40,080 nt of DNA from Acuticoccus sp. I52.16.1 (GTDB lineage: Bacteria > Pseudomonadota > Alphaproteobacteria > Rhizobiales > Amorphaceae): assembly GCF_022865125.1 (NCBI RefSeq), contig NZ_CP094830.1, positions 1-40,080 on the forward strand, given 5' to 3'. How positions within the stretch are numbered: position 1 is the first letter of the stretch; every line of letters begins with the position of its first letter. The notes below the pieces were generated by a model. That model did no database searches. It worked only from the letters and a program-made list of their open reading frames with translations, and was not told where the DNA came from. Shown piece by piece: positions 22,429-31,000 of the stretch. The position numbers and the translations under genes were made by a program.

Positions 22429-23403
22429 GTGGAGCTGAAACAACTGAACTACTTCCGGGCCGTGGCGAAGGCGGGCAGCTTCTCGCGCGCGTCGGACACG
22501 CTGATGGTGGTGCAGCCCGCGCTGAGCCGGCAGATCGCCCGGCTCGAGGACGAGGTCGGCGCCAAGCTCTTCTACCGCAACGGGCGCGGCGTCATGCTGA
22601 CCGAGGCGGGCCAGCGCTTCCTCGCCGTCGTCGAGCGCCTGCTCGATGATCTCGCTCTGGTACGCACCGAGCTGCGTGCCGAGCAGGACGTGCCGCGCGG
22701 CACCGTGCGCCTCGGCATGCCCCCGTCGGTCAGCGCCATGATCGGCGCCCCGTTGCTGATGCGCCTGCGCCGGACCTTTCCCGACATCAAGCTCCACATC
22801 ATCGACGGACTGTCCGGCCACATCTGCGATTGGATGATCAGCGGCACGATCGACATTGGCATCGTCCACGATTCGCGCCAATCGAACGGGCTCACGCTGG
22901 AGCCGCTGCTGTCGGAAGCGCTCTACGTCATCGGCCGGCCGTCCCCGGCGCTGGGGCTCGAGGCGCCGGACGGGCCGTTCGGCACGATCACGCTGGCGGA
23001 GCTGGCCCGGCTGCCGCTGGTGCTGCAGGGCCAGAGCCACGGCCTGCGACGGCTGATCGACCGCGTCGTCGCCGAGGCCGACCTCGATCTCGACATCGAC
23101 ATGGAGATCGACGCGGTCGCCACCATCGTGCGCCTGCTGCAGAGCGAGCCGTTGTACGGCGTCCTGCCGATCGGATGCGCGATGGACCAGCTGGAGGAGG
23201 GGCACCTGCAGGCCTGGCGCATCACCCATCCGACGCTGACGAACGTGATGCTGCTGGCGACGGCGGCGAACGCGCCGTTCACGCCGGCGATGCGGGAGGT
23301 CCGCGACGCGATCCAGCGCGAGGTGGCGCTACTGCGCGACAGCGGGATGATCCTGGCCGGCCATGCGGGCCCGCCACGCGCCGCGGTCGCCTGCGCGGTC
23401 TGA
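22429..23403 (+). CDS. LysR-family transcriptional regulator
   Basis: A 324-residue regulator with an N-terminal winged HTH (MELKQLNYFRAVAKAGSFSRASDTLMVVQPALSRQIARLEDEVGAKLFYRNGRGVMLTEAG, residues 1-61) and a C-terminal type II periplasmic-binding-like effector domain starting near residue 92 (GTVRLGMPPSV). I choose the GTG at 22429, since the protein then begins as LysR proteins usually do and GGGAGG (22413-22418) is suitably spaced; an ATG in the same frame at 22405 would add eight residues. It is divergent from the cupin-tct-racemase unit and is the likely effector-dependent activator. The effector may be the transported carboxylate. Confidence 0.92.
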   Translation: MELKQLNYFRAVAKAGSFSRASDTLMVVQPALSRQIARLEDEVGAKLFYRNGRGVMLTEAGQRFLAVVERLLDDLALVRTELRAEQDVPRGTVRLGMPPSVSAMIGAPLLMRLRRTFPDIKLHIIDGLSGHICDWMISGTIDIGIVHDSRQSNGLTLEPLLSEALYVIGRPSPALGLEAPDGPFGTITLAELARLPLVLQGQSHGLRRLIDRVVAEADLDLDIDMEIDAVATIVRLLQSEPLYGVLPIGCAMDQLEEGHLQAWRITHPTLTNVMLLATAANAPFTPAMREVRDAIQREVALLRDSGMILAGHAGPPRAAVACAV

Positions 23404-23486
23404 CCGGAAGCACGTCACACGGGCGAGCGAGACGCCGGGCGCAGCTTTCGCCGCCACATCCCGGACGCAGAAGAGGCATTATGGAA

Positions 23487-23502
23487 CCGCAGTGTGCTGC
23501 GG
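23487..23502 (-). terminator. Short hairpin between lysR and the aldolase gene
   Basis: Perfect 6-bp stem CCGCAG/CTGCGG with loop TGTG in the 109-base gap between two converging genes. On the minus strand it is followed by TTCCAT, a weak T-rich tail, so it may end the aap-aldolase transcript. Confidence 0.4.
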
Positions 23503-23512
23503 CCGGGCGCGA

Positions 23513-24562
23513 TCAGCTGCGTGATGCGAGGTGGGCGGCGACGACGTCGGCCGCACGCTCGACGCCGGCGCGGTCGACGTCGAGGTGGGTGACCGCCCGC
23601 AGCGTCGTCGGCGACTCGACGCCCATGCGGATGCCCTCCTCCTGGAGCGCGGCGGCGATCGCCGGGGCCGTGGTGCGCGTCGCGGCGACGTCGATGAAGA
23701 CCATGTTGGTCTCGACCTCGGGCGGCACGATGGCCACTCCCTCCAGCGCCGAGAGGCGGGCGGCGAGGATCTTGGCGTTGGCGTGATCCTCGGCGAGGCG
23801 GTCGACGTTGTGGTCGAGCGCGTAGAGGCCCGCGGCGGCGAGGACGCCGGCCTGGCGCATCGCCCCGCCCATCCGGTGCTTCCAGTCCCACGCCGCCTCG
23901 ATGAACGCCGCCGAACCGGCGAGGACGCCGCCGACCGGGCAGCCGAGGCCCTTCGACAGGTCGATCCAGGCGCTGTCGAGCCCGGCGCAGAACCGCTCGG
24001 CCGACACCCCGGTGGCGACGACCGCATTGAGGAGCCGCGCGCCGTCCATGTGGGTGGCGAGGCCCGCCTCGTGCCCCACGGCACAGACCGCGTCGAGCGT
24101 TTCGACCGGCCACACCGCGCCGCCGCCGCGGTTGGTCGGCTGCTCGACGCATACCACGCGGCTGCGCGGGCGGCGCATGCGCGGGGTGCGCAGCGCGGCC
24201 GTCACCGCCGCCGCGTCGAAGATGCCGCGCGGGGCGTCGACGGTGCGGAACTGCGCCCCGGCGAAGGTCGACGCGCCGGCCCCCTCCGAGCCGAAGACGT
24301 GCGCCGAATCGGCGACGATGATCTCGTCGCCCGGCCGGCAGTGGACCACGAACGCGATCTGGTTGCACATCGTCCCCGACGGCAGGAACAGCGCCGCCTC
24401 CATCCCCAGCATCGCCGCAACGCGCTCGTTGAGGGCGATCACGGTCGGGTCCTCGCCGCGCTGCTCGTCGCCGACGGGGGCGGTGGTCATCGCCTCCAGC
24501 ATGGCCCGGCCGGGGCGCGTCGAGGTGTCGGAGACGAGGTCGATTTCGATGGGTCGGGCCAT
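23513..24562 (-). CDS. ltaE: Low-specificity L-threonine aldolase
   Basis: A 349-residue PLP-dependent fold-type I enzyme that cleaves L-threonine, L-allo-threonine and related beta-hydroxy amino acids to glycine and an aldehyde. N-terminal [28 protein letters not shown], the [14 protein letters not shown] phosphate-loop region, [11 protein letters not shown] with the PLP-nitrogen Asp173, and the Schiff-base Lys204 in [12 protein letters not shown] are all present. It is the last gene of the minus-strand gntR-aapJQMP unit, 75 bases after aapP. I infer that the imported amino acid is a beta-hydroxy amino acid, or that aldolase releases glycine for the cell. Confidence 0.93.
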   Translation of the reverse strand: MARPIEIDLVSDTSTRPGRAMLEAMTTAPVGDEQRGEDPTVIALNERVAAMLGMEAALFLPSGTMCNQIAFVVHCRPGDEIIVADSAHVFGSEGAGASTFAGAQFRTVDAPRGIFDAAAVTAALRTPRMRRPRSRVVCVEQPTNRGGGAVWPVETLDAVCAVGHEAGLATHMDGARLLNAVVATGVSAERFCAGLDSAWIDLSKGLGCPVGGVLAGSAAFIEAAWDWKHRMGGAMRQAGVLAAAGLYALDHNVDRLAEDHANAKILAARLSALEGVAIVPPEVETNMVFIDVAATRTTAPAIAAALQEEGIRMGVESPTTLRAVTHLDVDRAGVERAADVVAAHLASRS

Positions 24563-24637
24563 GGGCCTGGGGCATCCTATGGAACTGAACGGACGCGCCG
24601 CGAACGGCGCGCGGGGGAGAAGGGGCGGGGAAGAGCG

Positions 24638-25399
24638 CTACGCCGCCTTGGGAGCGAGGTGGCTGAGGAAGGCGCGGGCACGGTCGGTCCGCGGCGCGCC
24701 GAAGAAGGCCTCCGGCGGCGCAGCCTCGACGATCTCGCCCGCGTCCATGAAGACGACGAGATCGGCGACGCGCCGGGCGAAGCCCATCTCGTGGGTGACG
24801 ACGATCATCGCCTGCCCGGCGGCGGCGAGATCCTCCATCACGTCGAGCACCTCGTGCACCATCTCGGGGTCGAGCGCGGAGGTCGGCTCGTCGAACAGCA
24901 TCACCTCCGGCTCCAGCATCAACGCTCTGGCGATGGCGACGCGCTGGCGCTGCCCGCCGGAGAGCTGGCCGGGGAACTTCCACGTCTGATCGGCGAGGCG
25001 CACGCGGGCCAGCAGGCGGTGCGCGCGCTCCAGCGCGGCATTCTCCGGCTCGCCGCGTGAGTAGATGGCGCCGAGGGTGAGGTTGTCCATCACGGTGAGG
25101 TGCGGGAAGAGGTTGAAACTCTGGAACACCATGCCGGTGCGAAGACGCACCCGGTCGAGCGTCTTCTGCGTGCCGTCGAGCGGCATGCCGCAGACGGTGA
25201 GCGCCCCCTCCTCGAAGCGCTCCAGCCCGTTGATGCAGCGGATGAGCGTCGACTTGCCCGATCCCGACGGGCCGCACAGCACCATCCGCTCGCCGGGGGC
25301 GAGGCCGAGGTCGATGTCGCGCAGGACGTGGTGCGCGCCGAACCACTTGTTGAGAGCGCGCATCTCGACGATGGGGCCCTCGGCCCGTGCCGTGCTCAT
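24638..25399 (-). CDS. aapP: Polar amino-acid ABC transporter ATP-binding protein AapP
   Basis: A 253-residue ATPase of the polar amino-acid uptake family. Walker A GPSGSGKS at residues 43-50, Q-loop FQSFNLFPHLTVMDN, signature LSGGQRQRVAIARAL, Walker B VMLFDEPTSALDPEMV and switch His in THEMGFARR are all intact. The order aapJ-aapQ-aapM-aapP and the subunit lengths match the rhizobial general L-amino-acid permease. The start overlaps the aapM stop (ATGA); the long in-frame upstream reading is inside aapM and is rejected. Confidence 0.93.
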   Translation of the reverse strand: MSTARAEGPIVEMRALNKWFGAHHVLRDIDLGLAPGERMVLCGPSGSGKSTLIRCINGLERFEEGALTVCGMPLDGTQKTLDRVRLRTGMVFQSFNLFPHLTVMDNLTLGAIYSRGEPENAALERAHRLLARVRLADQTWKFPGQLSGGQRQRVAIARALMLEPEVMLFDEPTSALDPEMVHEVLDVMEDLAAAGQAMIVVTHEMGFARRVADLVVFMDAGEIVEAAPPEAFFGAPRTDRARAFLSHLAPKAA

Positions 25400-26523
25400 C
25401 GCTCGGCCCTCCGTTTGCGGGCATTCGCCTGCCGCTCGATCGACCGCCCGTAGGCCGCCAGCGCCGAGCAGATGACGAAATAGAGGGCGAAGACGAAGAT
25501 GTAGCCCTCCATGCCGTAGCGCACCCAGTTGGGGTCCTGCAGCGCCGTCTTGGTCGCGCCGAGCACGTCGAACAGGCCCAGGATGGAGAAGAAGGTGGTG
25601 TTCTTGAAGGCGCGGATGATGTCGTTGAAGAGCGCCGGGGTGGAGATCGCCATCGCCTGCGGCAGCACCACCTTGCGCATCCGCAGCCAGTAGCCGATGC
25701 CGAGTGCGCGCGCCGCCTCGTCCTGCCCCGCCGGCACCGCTTGCAGGCCGCCGCGCACCACCTCCGCCGCATAGGCGGCGAAGAAGACGATCATGCCCAC
25801 CTCGGCGCGGATCAGCTTGTCGACGTTCATCCAGTCGGGCGTGAAGAGCGGCAGGATGAGGGCCGCGAAGAACAAGACGACGAGCAGCGGGATGCCGCGC
25901 ACCACGTCGATCGTCAGGATCGACAGCCAGCGCACCGCCGGGAGTTGCGAGCGGCGGCCGAGCGCCAGCAGGATCGCGAGCGGCAGGCCGCCCGCGACCG
26001 TGCCGCCGAAGATGAGGAAGGTCAGCGGTAACCCGCCCCAGAGGTCGGTGCCGACTGGCGACAGGCCGAAGACGCCGCCCTTCATGAGGACGATGGAGCC
26101 CGCGAACAGCGCCAGCCAGCCGAGGATCTTGGCACGCGACGGCACCAGGCGGGAGGCCGACAGCACCGCCCACACGATCCAGATCGCGACGATGAGCGCG
26201 CCGCGCCAATGCTCGTCGTAGGGGTACGAGCCGAACAGCATGACGCGGTATTTTTCCGGCACCACGGCCCAGCAGGCGCCGGCGGCGTCGCGGCAGGCGG
26301 CACCGTCTCCGGGGGCGTACCACACGGCGTGGACGAGGCCCCACATGACGATCTGGTAGCCGAGGCCCAGCGCGATCACGGCCAGGATGACCGTGGCGAC
26401 GCTGGTCAGCGGCCCGCCGAAGAGGCGGCGGAGCTGGACGGCGAGGCCGCGCGCGGCCACCGGCGCCTCGCGCGGCGGGGTCGACGAGGGGCGGGCGTAG
26501 GATCCGGGAGCGGCGAGGGACAT
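25396..26523 (-). CDS. aapM: Polar amino-acid ABC transporter permease AapM
   Basis: A 375-residue permease. The N-terminal half has extra membrane segments and a periplasmic loop (YAPGDGAACRDAAGACWAVVPEKYR) as in AapM, which is longer than HisM-type permeases. The core His/Glu/Gln/Arg permease domain starts near residue 170 and includes the coupling loop AARALGIGYWLRMRKVVLPQAM. It forms a heterodimer with AapQ. The start at 26523 shares bases with the aapQ stop (TGATG). Longer in-frame readings lie within aapQ. Confidence 0.91.
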   Translation of the reverse strand: MSLAAPGSYARPSSTPPREAPVAARGLAVQLRRLFGGPLTSVATVILAVIALGLGYQIVMWGLVHAVWYAPGDGAACRDAAGACWAVVPEKYRVMLFGSYPYDEHWRGALIVAIWIVWAVLSASRLVPSRAKILGWLALFAGSIVLMKGGVFGLSPVGTDLWGGLPLTFLIFGGTVAGGLPLAILLALGRRSQLPAVRWLSILTIDVVRGIPLLVVLFFAALILPLFTPDWMNVDKLIRAEVGMIVFFAAYAAEVVRGGLQAVPAGQDEAARALGIGYWLRMRKVVLPQAMAISTPALFNDIIRAFKNTTFFSILGLFDVLGATKTALQDPNWVRYGMEGYIFVFALYFVICSALAAYGRSIERQANARKRRAER

Positions 26524-27713
26524 CAGCGCTCCTTGATCTGCACGAGGGCGTTCAGCACGTTGGCGCACGCCGAGATGGTGAGGGAGATCACGAGGTAGAC
26601 CGCCGCCATGACGCACAGCACCTCGATGGTGCGGCCGCTGTAGGTCAGCATCGTGTTGGACACGCTGAAGAGCTCCGGATAGCCGACCGCGACGCCGAGC
26701 GAGGAGTTCTTCACCAGCGAGACGTACTGCGCCGAGAGCGGGGGAATGATGACCCGCAGCGCCTGCGGGGCGACGACGCGGCGGTAGAGGTCCGCGCGCG
26801 GCAGGCCGATGGCGTTGGCCGCCTCGATCTGCCCCGAATCGACGCTGGCGAGGCCGCCGCGGACGATCTCGGCGATGAACGCCGCGATGTAGAACGAGAG
26901 GCCGAAGTAGATGGCGAGGAACTCGGGCGAGAGCGTCACCCCGCCGCGATAGTTGAAGCCCTTCAGCGCCGGCACGCTCCACCCGGCCGGGAAACCCGCC
27001 AGCGCCCACACCGCGACGGGCGGCACGAGGACCACGGCCGCCAGCACGAGGCGCGCCAGCGGGACACGGCGCCCGGTGCGTCGTCGCCGCCGGTCGAACG
27101 CGCGCGACAGGACGACCGCGGCGGCGATCCCGGCCGCGAGCGCCACCGCCACCCACATGAGGGTCGTCCCGTCCGCCGGCGCCGGCAGCGTCAGCCCGCG
27201 GTTGGAGGCGAAGCCGAGGCCGGCGAGCGACAGCGCGTCACGCGGCGAGGGGAGCGTCGCGAAGAAGGTGTACCAGAAGATGATCTGAACGAGCTGCGGC
27301 GTGTTGCGGAAGAGCTCGACGTAGACCCGCGCCACCCCCTCGACCAGCGGATTGGCCGACAGGCGCATGAGGCCGAACGCGGTGCCCAGCAGCGTCGCGG
27401 CGAGGATGCTGACGGCCGACAGCGCCAGCGTGTTGCCGAGCCCGACGCCCAGCGCCGCGAGGTAGGTCTCGCCCGCCTCGAAATGGAAGAAGCCCTCGCC
27501 GAGCGCGAACGGCGCCGAGGAGAGGAGATAGCCGAAACCCGACGTCATCCCCCGCGCGTCGAGCGCACTGCGCGCGTTGAGGGCGAGGAGCACGATCACG
27601 GCGACGATGCCGAGGACGAGCGCGCTCTGCCACAGCGTCGCCCTCAGGTTCTCGCGCCGGAATGGCGCCGCCAGGGCGCCGCCATTCGTCTTGGAAAATG
27701 TCGGCAAGGACAT
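26523..27713 (-). CDS. aapQ: Polar amino-acid ABC transporter permease AapQ
   Basis: A 396-residue permease with an N-terminal membrane segment (LWQSALVLGIVAVIVLLAL), the NTLALSAVSILAATLLGTAFGLMRLS segment, ELFRNTPQLVQIIFWYTFFATLP typical of the family, and the EAA coupling loop AANAIGLPRADLYRRVVAPQAL. The length matches AapQ. AAGGA before the ATG at 27713 fixes the start; the frame is open further upstream but inside aapJ. The gene follows aapJ after 25 bases. Confidence 0.91.
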   Translation of the reverse strand: MSLPTFSKTNGGALAAPFRRENLRATLWQSALVLGIVAVIVLLALNARSALDARGMTSGFGYLLSSAPFALGEGFFHFEAGETYLAALGVGLGNTLALSAVSILAATLLGTAFGLMRLSANPLVEGVARVYVELFRNTPQLVQIIFWYTFFATLPSPRDALSLAGLGFASNRGLTLPAPADGTTLMWVAVALAAGIAAAVVLSRAFDRRRRRTGRRVPLARLVLAAVVLVPPVAVWALAGFPAGWSVPALKGFNYRGGVTLSPEFLAIYFGLSFYIAAFIAEIVRGGLASVDSGQIEAANAIGLPRADLYRRVVAPQALRVIIPPLSAQYVSLVKNSSLGVAVGYPELFSVSNTMLTYSGRTIEVLCVMAAVYLVISLTISACANVLNALVQIKER

Positions 27714-27738
27714 GGATCCTTCGGGTTTCGTCGCCGGC

Positions 27739-28767
27739 TCAGAACGGCGGCGAGTAGATGAGGCCGCCGTCGCCGTGCTGGGCGTTGATGCCGCGCTCCA
27801 GCTTGAGCGCCGACCCCATGCCGACGTTGCGCTCGAACACCTCGCCGTAGTTACCGACCTGCTTGACGACATTATAGGCCCAGTCCGGCTCCAGCCCGAG
27901 GCCGCCTGCGTCACCGTCGACACCCAGGAGGCGCTGCACGGCCGGGTCCTCGCTGGTCTCCTTCATCTCGTCGACGTTCTCGGACGTGACGCCGCTCTCC
28001 TCGGCCTGGAACATCGCGTAGACCACCCAGGTGACGATGTCGCGCCACTGCGGGTCGTCCTGGCGCACCACCGGGCCCATCGGGTCCTTGCCGAAGATCT
28101 GCTTCAGGATGACGTAGTCGTCCGGGTTCGGGGCGACCGCGGCGCGGGTCGAGGAGAGGCCCGAGGTCGACTGCACGGCGACGTCGCAGCGCCCGCCGAA
28201 GAAGGCGGTGTTGATCTCCTTCTGGTCCTCCAGCACGACGAGCGACAGCTCGATGCCGAAGGTCTTCTGGATGTCGGCGACGACGCGCTCGGAGGTCGAG
28301 CCGGGGCGCACGCACACGCTGGCGCCGTCGAGGTCGGCCACCTCGGTCACGCCGAGCTCCTTGGAGAGCATCAGGCCCTGTCCGTCGTAGAAGGTGGCGG
28401 AGACGAAATCGAGGCCGAGGTCGGTGTCGCGCGCGCGGGTCCAGGTGGTGTTGGCGACGGTCATGTCGACCTCGCCGGTCTGGAGCGCGGTCAGCCGGGT
28501 CTGATTGTTGGTCTTGAGGAACTTGACCTTTCCGGCGTCGCCCAGGACCGCGGCGGCGACCGCCCGGCAGGTGTCGATGTCGAGGCCGTTCCACTCGCCG
28601 CGGCTGTCGACGGCGGAGAAGCCGGGGCGGCTGCCGTTGACGGCGCAGGTGACGACGTCGGCCGCGCGCACGTCCTCCAGCGTCGTGGCGTGCGCGGCGC
28701 CGGTCGCGAGCGTCGCCAGCGCGGTGCAGGCGGCGATGAGACCGCGTGTCGATCGATTGGCCATCAT
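27739..28767 (-). CDS. aapJ: Polar amino-acid ABC transporter substrate-binding protein AapJ
   Basis: A 342-residue periplasmic receptor. Signal peptide at residues 1-28 (TRGLIAACTALATLATGAAHATT), then the AapJ/BztA-type body: VNGSRPGFSAVDSRGEWNGLDIDTCRAVAAAVLGDAGKVKF, TRLTALQTGEVDMTVANTTWTRARDTDLGLDF, and a C-terminus with NYGEVFERNVG. These receptors bind several L-amino acids with broad range. Its ATG overlaps the gntR stop (ATGA) with GGAG just upstream, so regulator and transporter are one transcription unit. A second in-frame ATG follows directly. Confidence 0.92.
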   Translation of the reverse strand: MMANRSTRGLIAACTALATLATGAAHATTLEDVRAADVVTCAVNGSRPGFSAVDSRGEWNGLDIDTCRAVAAAVLGDAGKVKFLKTNNQTRLTALQTGEVDMTVANTTWTRARDTDLGLDFVSATFYDGQGLMLSKELGVTEVADLDGASVCVRPGSTSERVVADIQKTFGIELSLVVLEDQKEINTAFFGGRCDVAVQSTSGLSSTRAAVAPNPDDYVILKQIFGKDPMGPVVRQDDPQWRDIVTWVVYAMFQAEESGVTSENVDEMKETSEDPAVQRLLGVDGDAGGLGLEPDWAYNVVKQVGNYGEVFERNVGMGSALKLERGINAQHGDGGLIYSPPF

Positions 28768-29471
28768 TTCTTCTCCATACCTTCGAGGGTGTCGGTCTCA
28801 TCGTCGGCCTGGGTGCCGGAGCGCCGCGAGTCTTCGAACTCGAGGCGCATCGCCAGGCCGCGGGCGAGGTGTTCGCGCATCAGGTTGCGCGCCGCGTCCT
28901 CGTCCCGCGCCTCGATCGCGGCAGCGATCTCGATGTGCTCGTGCAGGATCGAGTGGACGAGGGAGTGCGCGAAGTAGCGCGGCAGATGGAAGGCGAGGCG
29001 GAAGCGCAGGCGCATCACCCGCACCATCTCGCTGAGCGCGTAGTTGTCGGCCGAACTCAGCAGGCCGTTGTGGAAGTCGGTGCCGACGTCGTCGATCTCG
29101 CGCGGGGTGAAGGCGGAGGGGTCGCGCGCCATCACCCGCATGCGCGCGATGCAGGTGGAGAGCGCCGCACTGGGGCCGTTGCGGGCGGCGAGCGCGGCGG
29201 CGGTGTCCTCCAGCGCGGCGCGCACGGCGTAGACGTCGGCCAGATCGGATGACGTGAGGTGGCGCACGAAGGTGCCGCGCGCCGGCTTCACCGCGACGAC
29301 GCCCTCCGATTCGAGCTGGCGCAGCGCTTCGCGCACCGGCATCCGCCCCATCCCGAGCGCGTCGGCGAGCTTGCGCTCCGACAGCGGCGTCTGCGGTGTC
29401 AACGACCCGCCGAAGATCAGCTCGACGAGGCGGCTATAGGCGCGATCACGCTCGAATTCGAACCCGCTCAT
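28764..29471 (-). CDS. GntR-family regulator, FCD subfamily
   Basis: A 235-residue regulator with an N-terminal winged HTH (TPLSERKLADALGMGRMPVREALRQLESEGVVAVKPARGTFV, about residues 30-71) and a C-terminal all-helical FCD ligand domain, with metal-ligand candidates in DFHNGLL and HEHIEIAAAI plus the later MREHL. It is the first gene of gntR-aapJQMP-ltaE and overlaps aapJ. A near-perfect operator palindrome lies at 29504-29517, between it and the divergent aminotransferase gene. It probably represses both directions until an amino acid or a derived acid binds. Confidence 0.92.
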   Translation of the reverse strand: MSGFEFERDRAYSRLVELIFGGSLTPQTPLSERKLADALGMGRMPVREALRQLESEGVVAVKPARGTFVRHLTSSDLADVYAVRAALEDTAAALAARNGPSAALSTCIARMRVMARDPSAFTPREIDDVGTDFHNGLLSSADNYALSEMVRVMRLRFRLAFHLPRYFAHSLVHSILHEHIEIAAAIEARDEDAARNLMREHLARGLAMRLEFEDSRRSGTQADDETDTLEGMEKK

Positions 29472-29503
29472 GGACAGTCCTCTTGGCCCGAGAAGATTGG
29501 TCT

Positions 29504-29517
29504 ACTGGTATACCGGT
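29504..29517. promoter_or_regulatory. GntR (FCD) operator-like palindrome ACTGGTATACCGGT
   Basis: A 14-base palindrome with a single mismatched pair, centred on TGGTATACC, close to the TGGTNNACCA-type sites of FCD-subfamily GntR regulators. It lies 33 bases upstream of gntR and 117 bases upstream of the aminotransferase start. It therefore probably controls both transcripts. TTGACA at 29517-29522 overlaps its right edge on the plus strand and could be a -35 box for the aminotransferase. Confidence 0.65.
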
Positions 29518-29633
29518 TGACAAGGGCATAGTGTAAGCAATTGTGCCGAAAGGGTATGCACGGTGCCTGGAGACGATCCGGCGCCAAGCCCACCCCCTCC
29601 CCGACCGCCTTTTTCCGCGAGGTTCGACCCCCT

Positions 29634-30854
29634 ATGGACGCTCACGCTCCCAGCCTCTGGTGGACCGCCGTTCCGCCCGCGCCGTGCGAGACCCCGGAGG
29701 CGTTTCGCGCGCAGTTTCCCGCGCTGGAGCGGTGGACCTACCTCAACACCGCGTCGGTCGGGGTGATGTCGGCGCGGGCGGCGGACCGGGCGAAACGCGT
29801 GGTCGAGGCGATCTCGCTGGGCGACTTCTCCAAGGAGGAGGCGTCGCCGATGCTGGCTTCGGCGCGGGCCGGGTTCGGCGGCCTCGTCGGCGCGGCGGCG
29901 GACCAGGTGGGCGTCGTCAAGAACGTGTCGGACGGGCTCAACGCGCTGGCGACGGCGGTGCCCGGCGAGGGCGGTAACGTCGTCGTCTGCACGGCGATGG
30001 AGCATCCGAACAACATCTACCTGTGGCAGAAGATGGCCGCCGCCGGGGTCGAGATCCGCGACGTGCCGGCCGAGGACGGGCACATCCCCGCGCACGCGAT
30101 GGCCGCCGCGATCGACGCCGAGACGCGCATCGTCACCGCCTCATCGGTGACCTTCACACCCGGCTTCCGCACCGATCTGGCGACCATCGGCCGGGCGGCG
30201 CGCGAGCGGGGCGCGTTCTTCCTGGTCGACGCGGTGCAGAGCTGCGGCGTCGTCGAGCACGATCTCGAGGCGGAATTCATCGACGGCCTCGTCACCTCGA
30301 CGACGAAGAACCTCCTCGGCTCGGCGGGTCTCGGCTTCGTCGCGGTGGCGCGGCCGTGGATCGAGCGGCTGACCCCGGTCTACGTCTCGCGCTACGGCGT
30401 CGCGCGCGGCTCCGGCCACGAATCGGAGATCGAGAGCGCGCCGTTCGCCTTCGATCCGACGGCGAGCCGCTTCGAGGTGGGCAATCACAATTGGCCGGCG
30501 ATCGCCGCCGCGGACGTCGCCATCGGCGAGATCGCGGCGCTCGGTCTCGGCCCGATCGCGCGCCACGCGACGGAGCTGGCGGACGCGCTGCGCGACGGGC
30601 TGGAGGCCGAAGGCTTCGCCGTCAACCGGCCGCGCGATCCGGCGCTGCGCACACAGATGGTGACGCTCGGCGTGCGCGGCGCGGGCACCGCCTACGAGAC
30701 CGACGACCGCCGCCTCAACACCATGGCGCAGGCGCTCCGCGAGGCGAAGGTGCGCTTCTCGATCCGCCGCGGCCTGGTGCGCTTCGGCGTCCACGGCTTC
30801 AACGATGCGCGCGACGTCGAGACGGTGCTGCGGGTCGCTCGCGACGTCGCCTGA
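29634..30854 (+). CDS. Class V aminotransferase / cysteine desulfurase-like PLP enzyme
   Basis: A 406-residue fold-type I PLP enzyme. Segments: YLNTASVGVMS near the N-terminus, NVSDGLNALA, CTAMEHPNNIYLW, FLVDAVQSCGVVEHD with the PLP-nitrogen Asp, and the Schiff-base Lys225 in STTKNLLGSAGLGF. The overall pattern resembles isopenicillin-N-epimerase- and kynureninase-like members more than IscS, and the IscS catalytic Cys loop is absent. The ATG at 29634 is preferred because family similarity begins there, though its ribosome site is weak; upstream in-frame starts would add up to 31 residues. It is divergent from gntR-aap and shares the operator region, so a role in catabolism or racemisation of the imported amino acid is likely. 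Confidence 0.85.
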   Translation: MDAHAPSLWWTAVPPAPCETPEAFRAQFPALERWTYLNTASVGVMSARAADRAKRVVEAISLGDFSKEEASPMLASARAGFGGLVGAAADQVGVVKNVSDGLNALATAVPGEGGNVVVCTAMEHPNNIYLWQKMAAAGVEIRDVPAEDGHIPAHAMAAAIDAETRIVTASSVTFTPGFRTDLATIGRAARERGAFFLVDAVQSCGVVEHDLEAEFIDGLVTSTTKNLLGSAGLGFVAVARPWIERLTPVYVSRYGVARGSGHESEIESAPFAFDPTASRFEVGNHNWPAIAAADVAIGEIAALGLGPIARHATELADALRDGLEAEGFAVNRPRDPALRTQMVTLGVRGAGTAYETDDRRLNTMAQALREAKVRFSIRRGLVRFGVHGFNDARDVETVLRVARDVA

Positions 30855-30919
30855 CCGCCGCCAGAGGCCCGGTCCGTGCGGCTCGAACCGCCGGCATTGC
30901 CTCGTTGGATCGAACGCCG

Positions 30920-30978
30920 CGATCATTCGAGTGGCCCAGGCTCGGGCGCTCCATGGCGAGGCCGGACTCGAATGATCG
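30920..30978. terminator. 13-bp inverted repeat between two converging genes
   Basis: The arms CGATCATTCGAGT (30920-30932) and ACTCGAATGATCG (30966-30978) are perfectly complementary around a 33-base loop that has its own GGCC pairing. It lies midway between the aminotransferase stop and the cyclase stop, so it could serve as a terminator for both directions. There is no T-run, and a protein-binding site is the alternative. Confidence 0.45.
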
Positions 30979-31000
30979 GGTCGATGCGGCCCCGGTGTCC

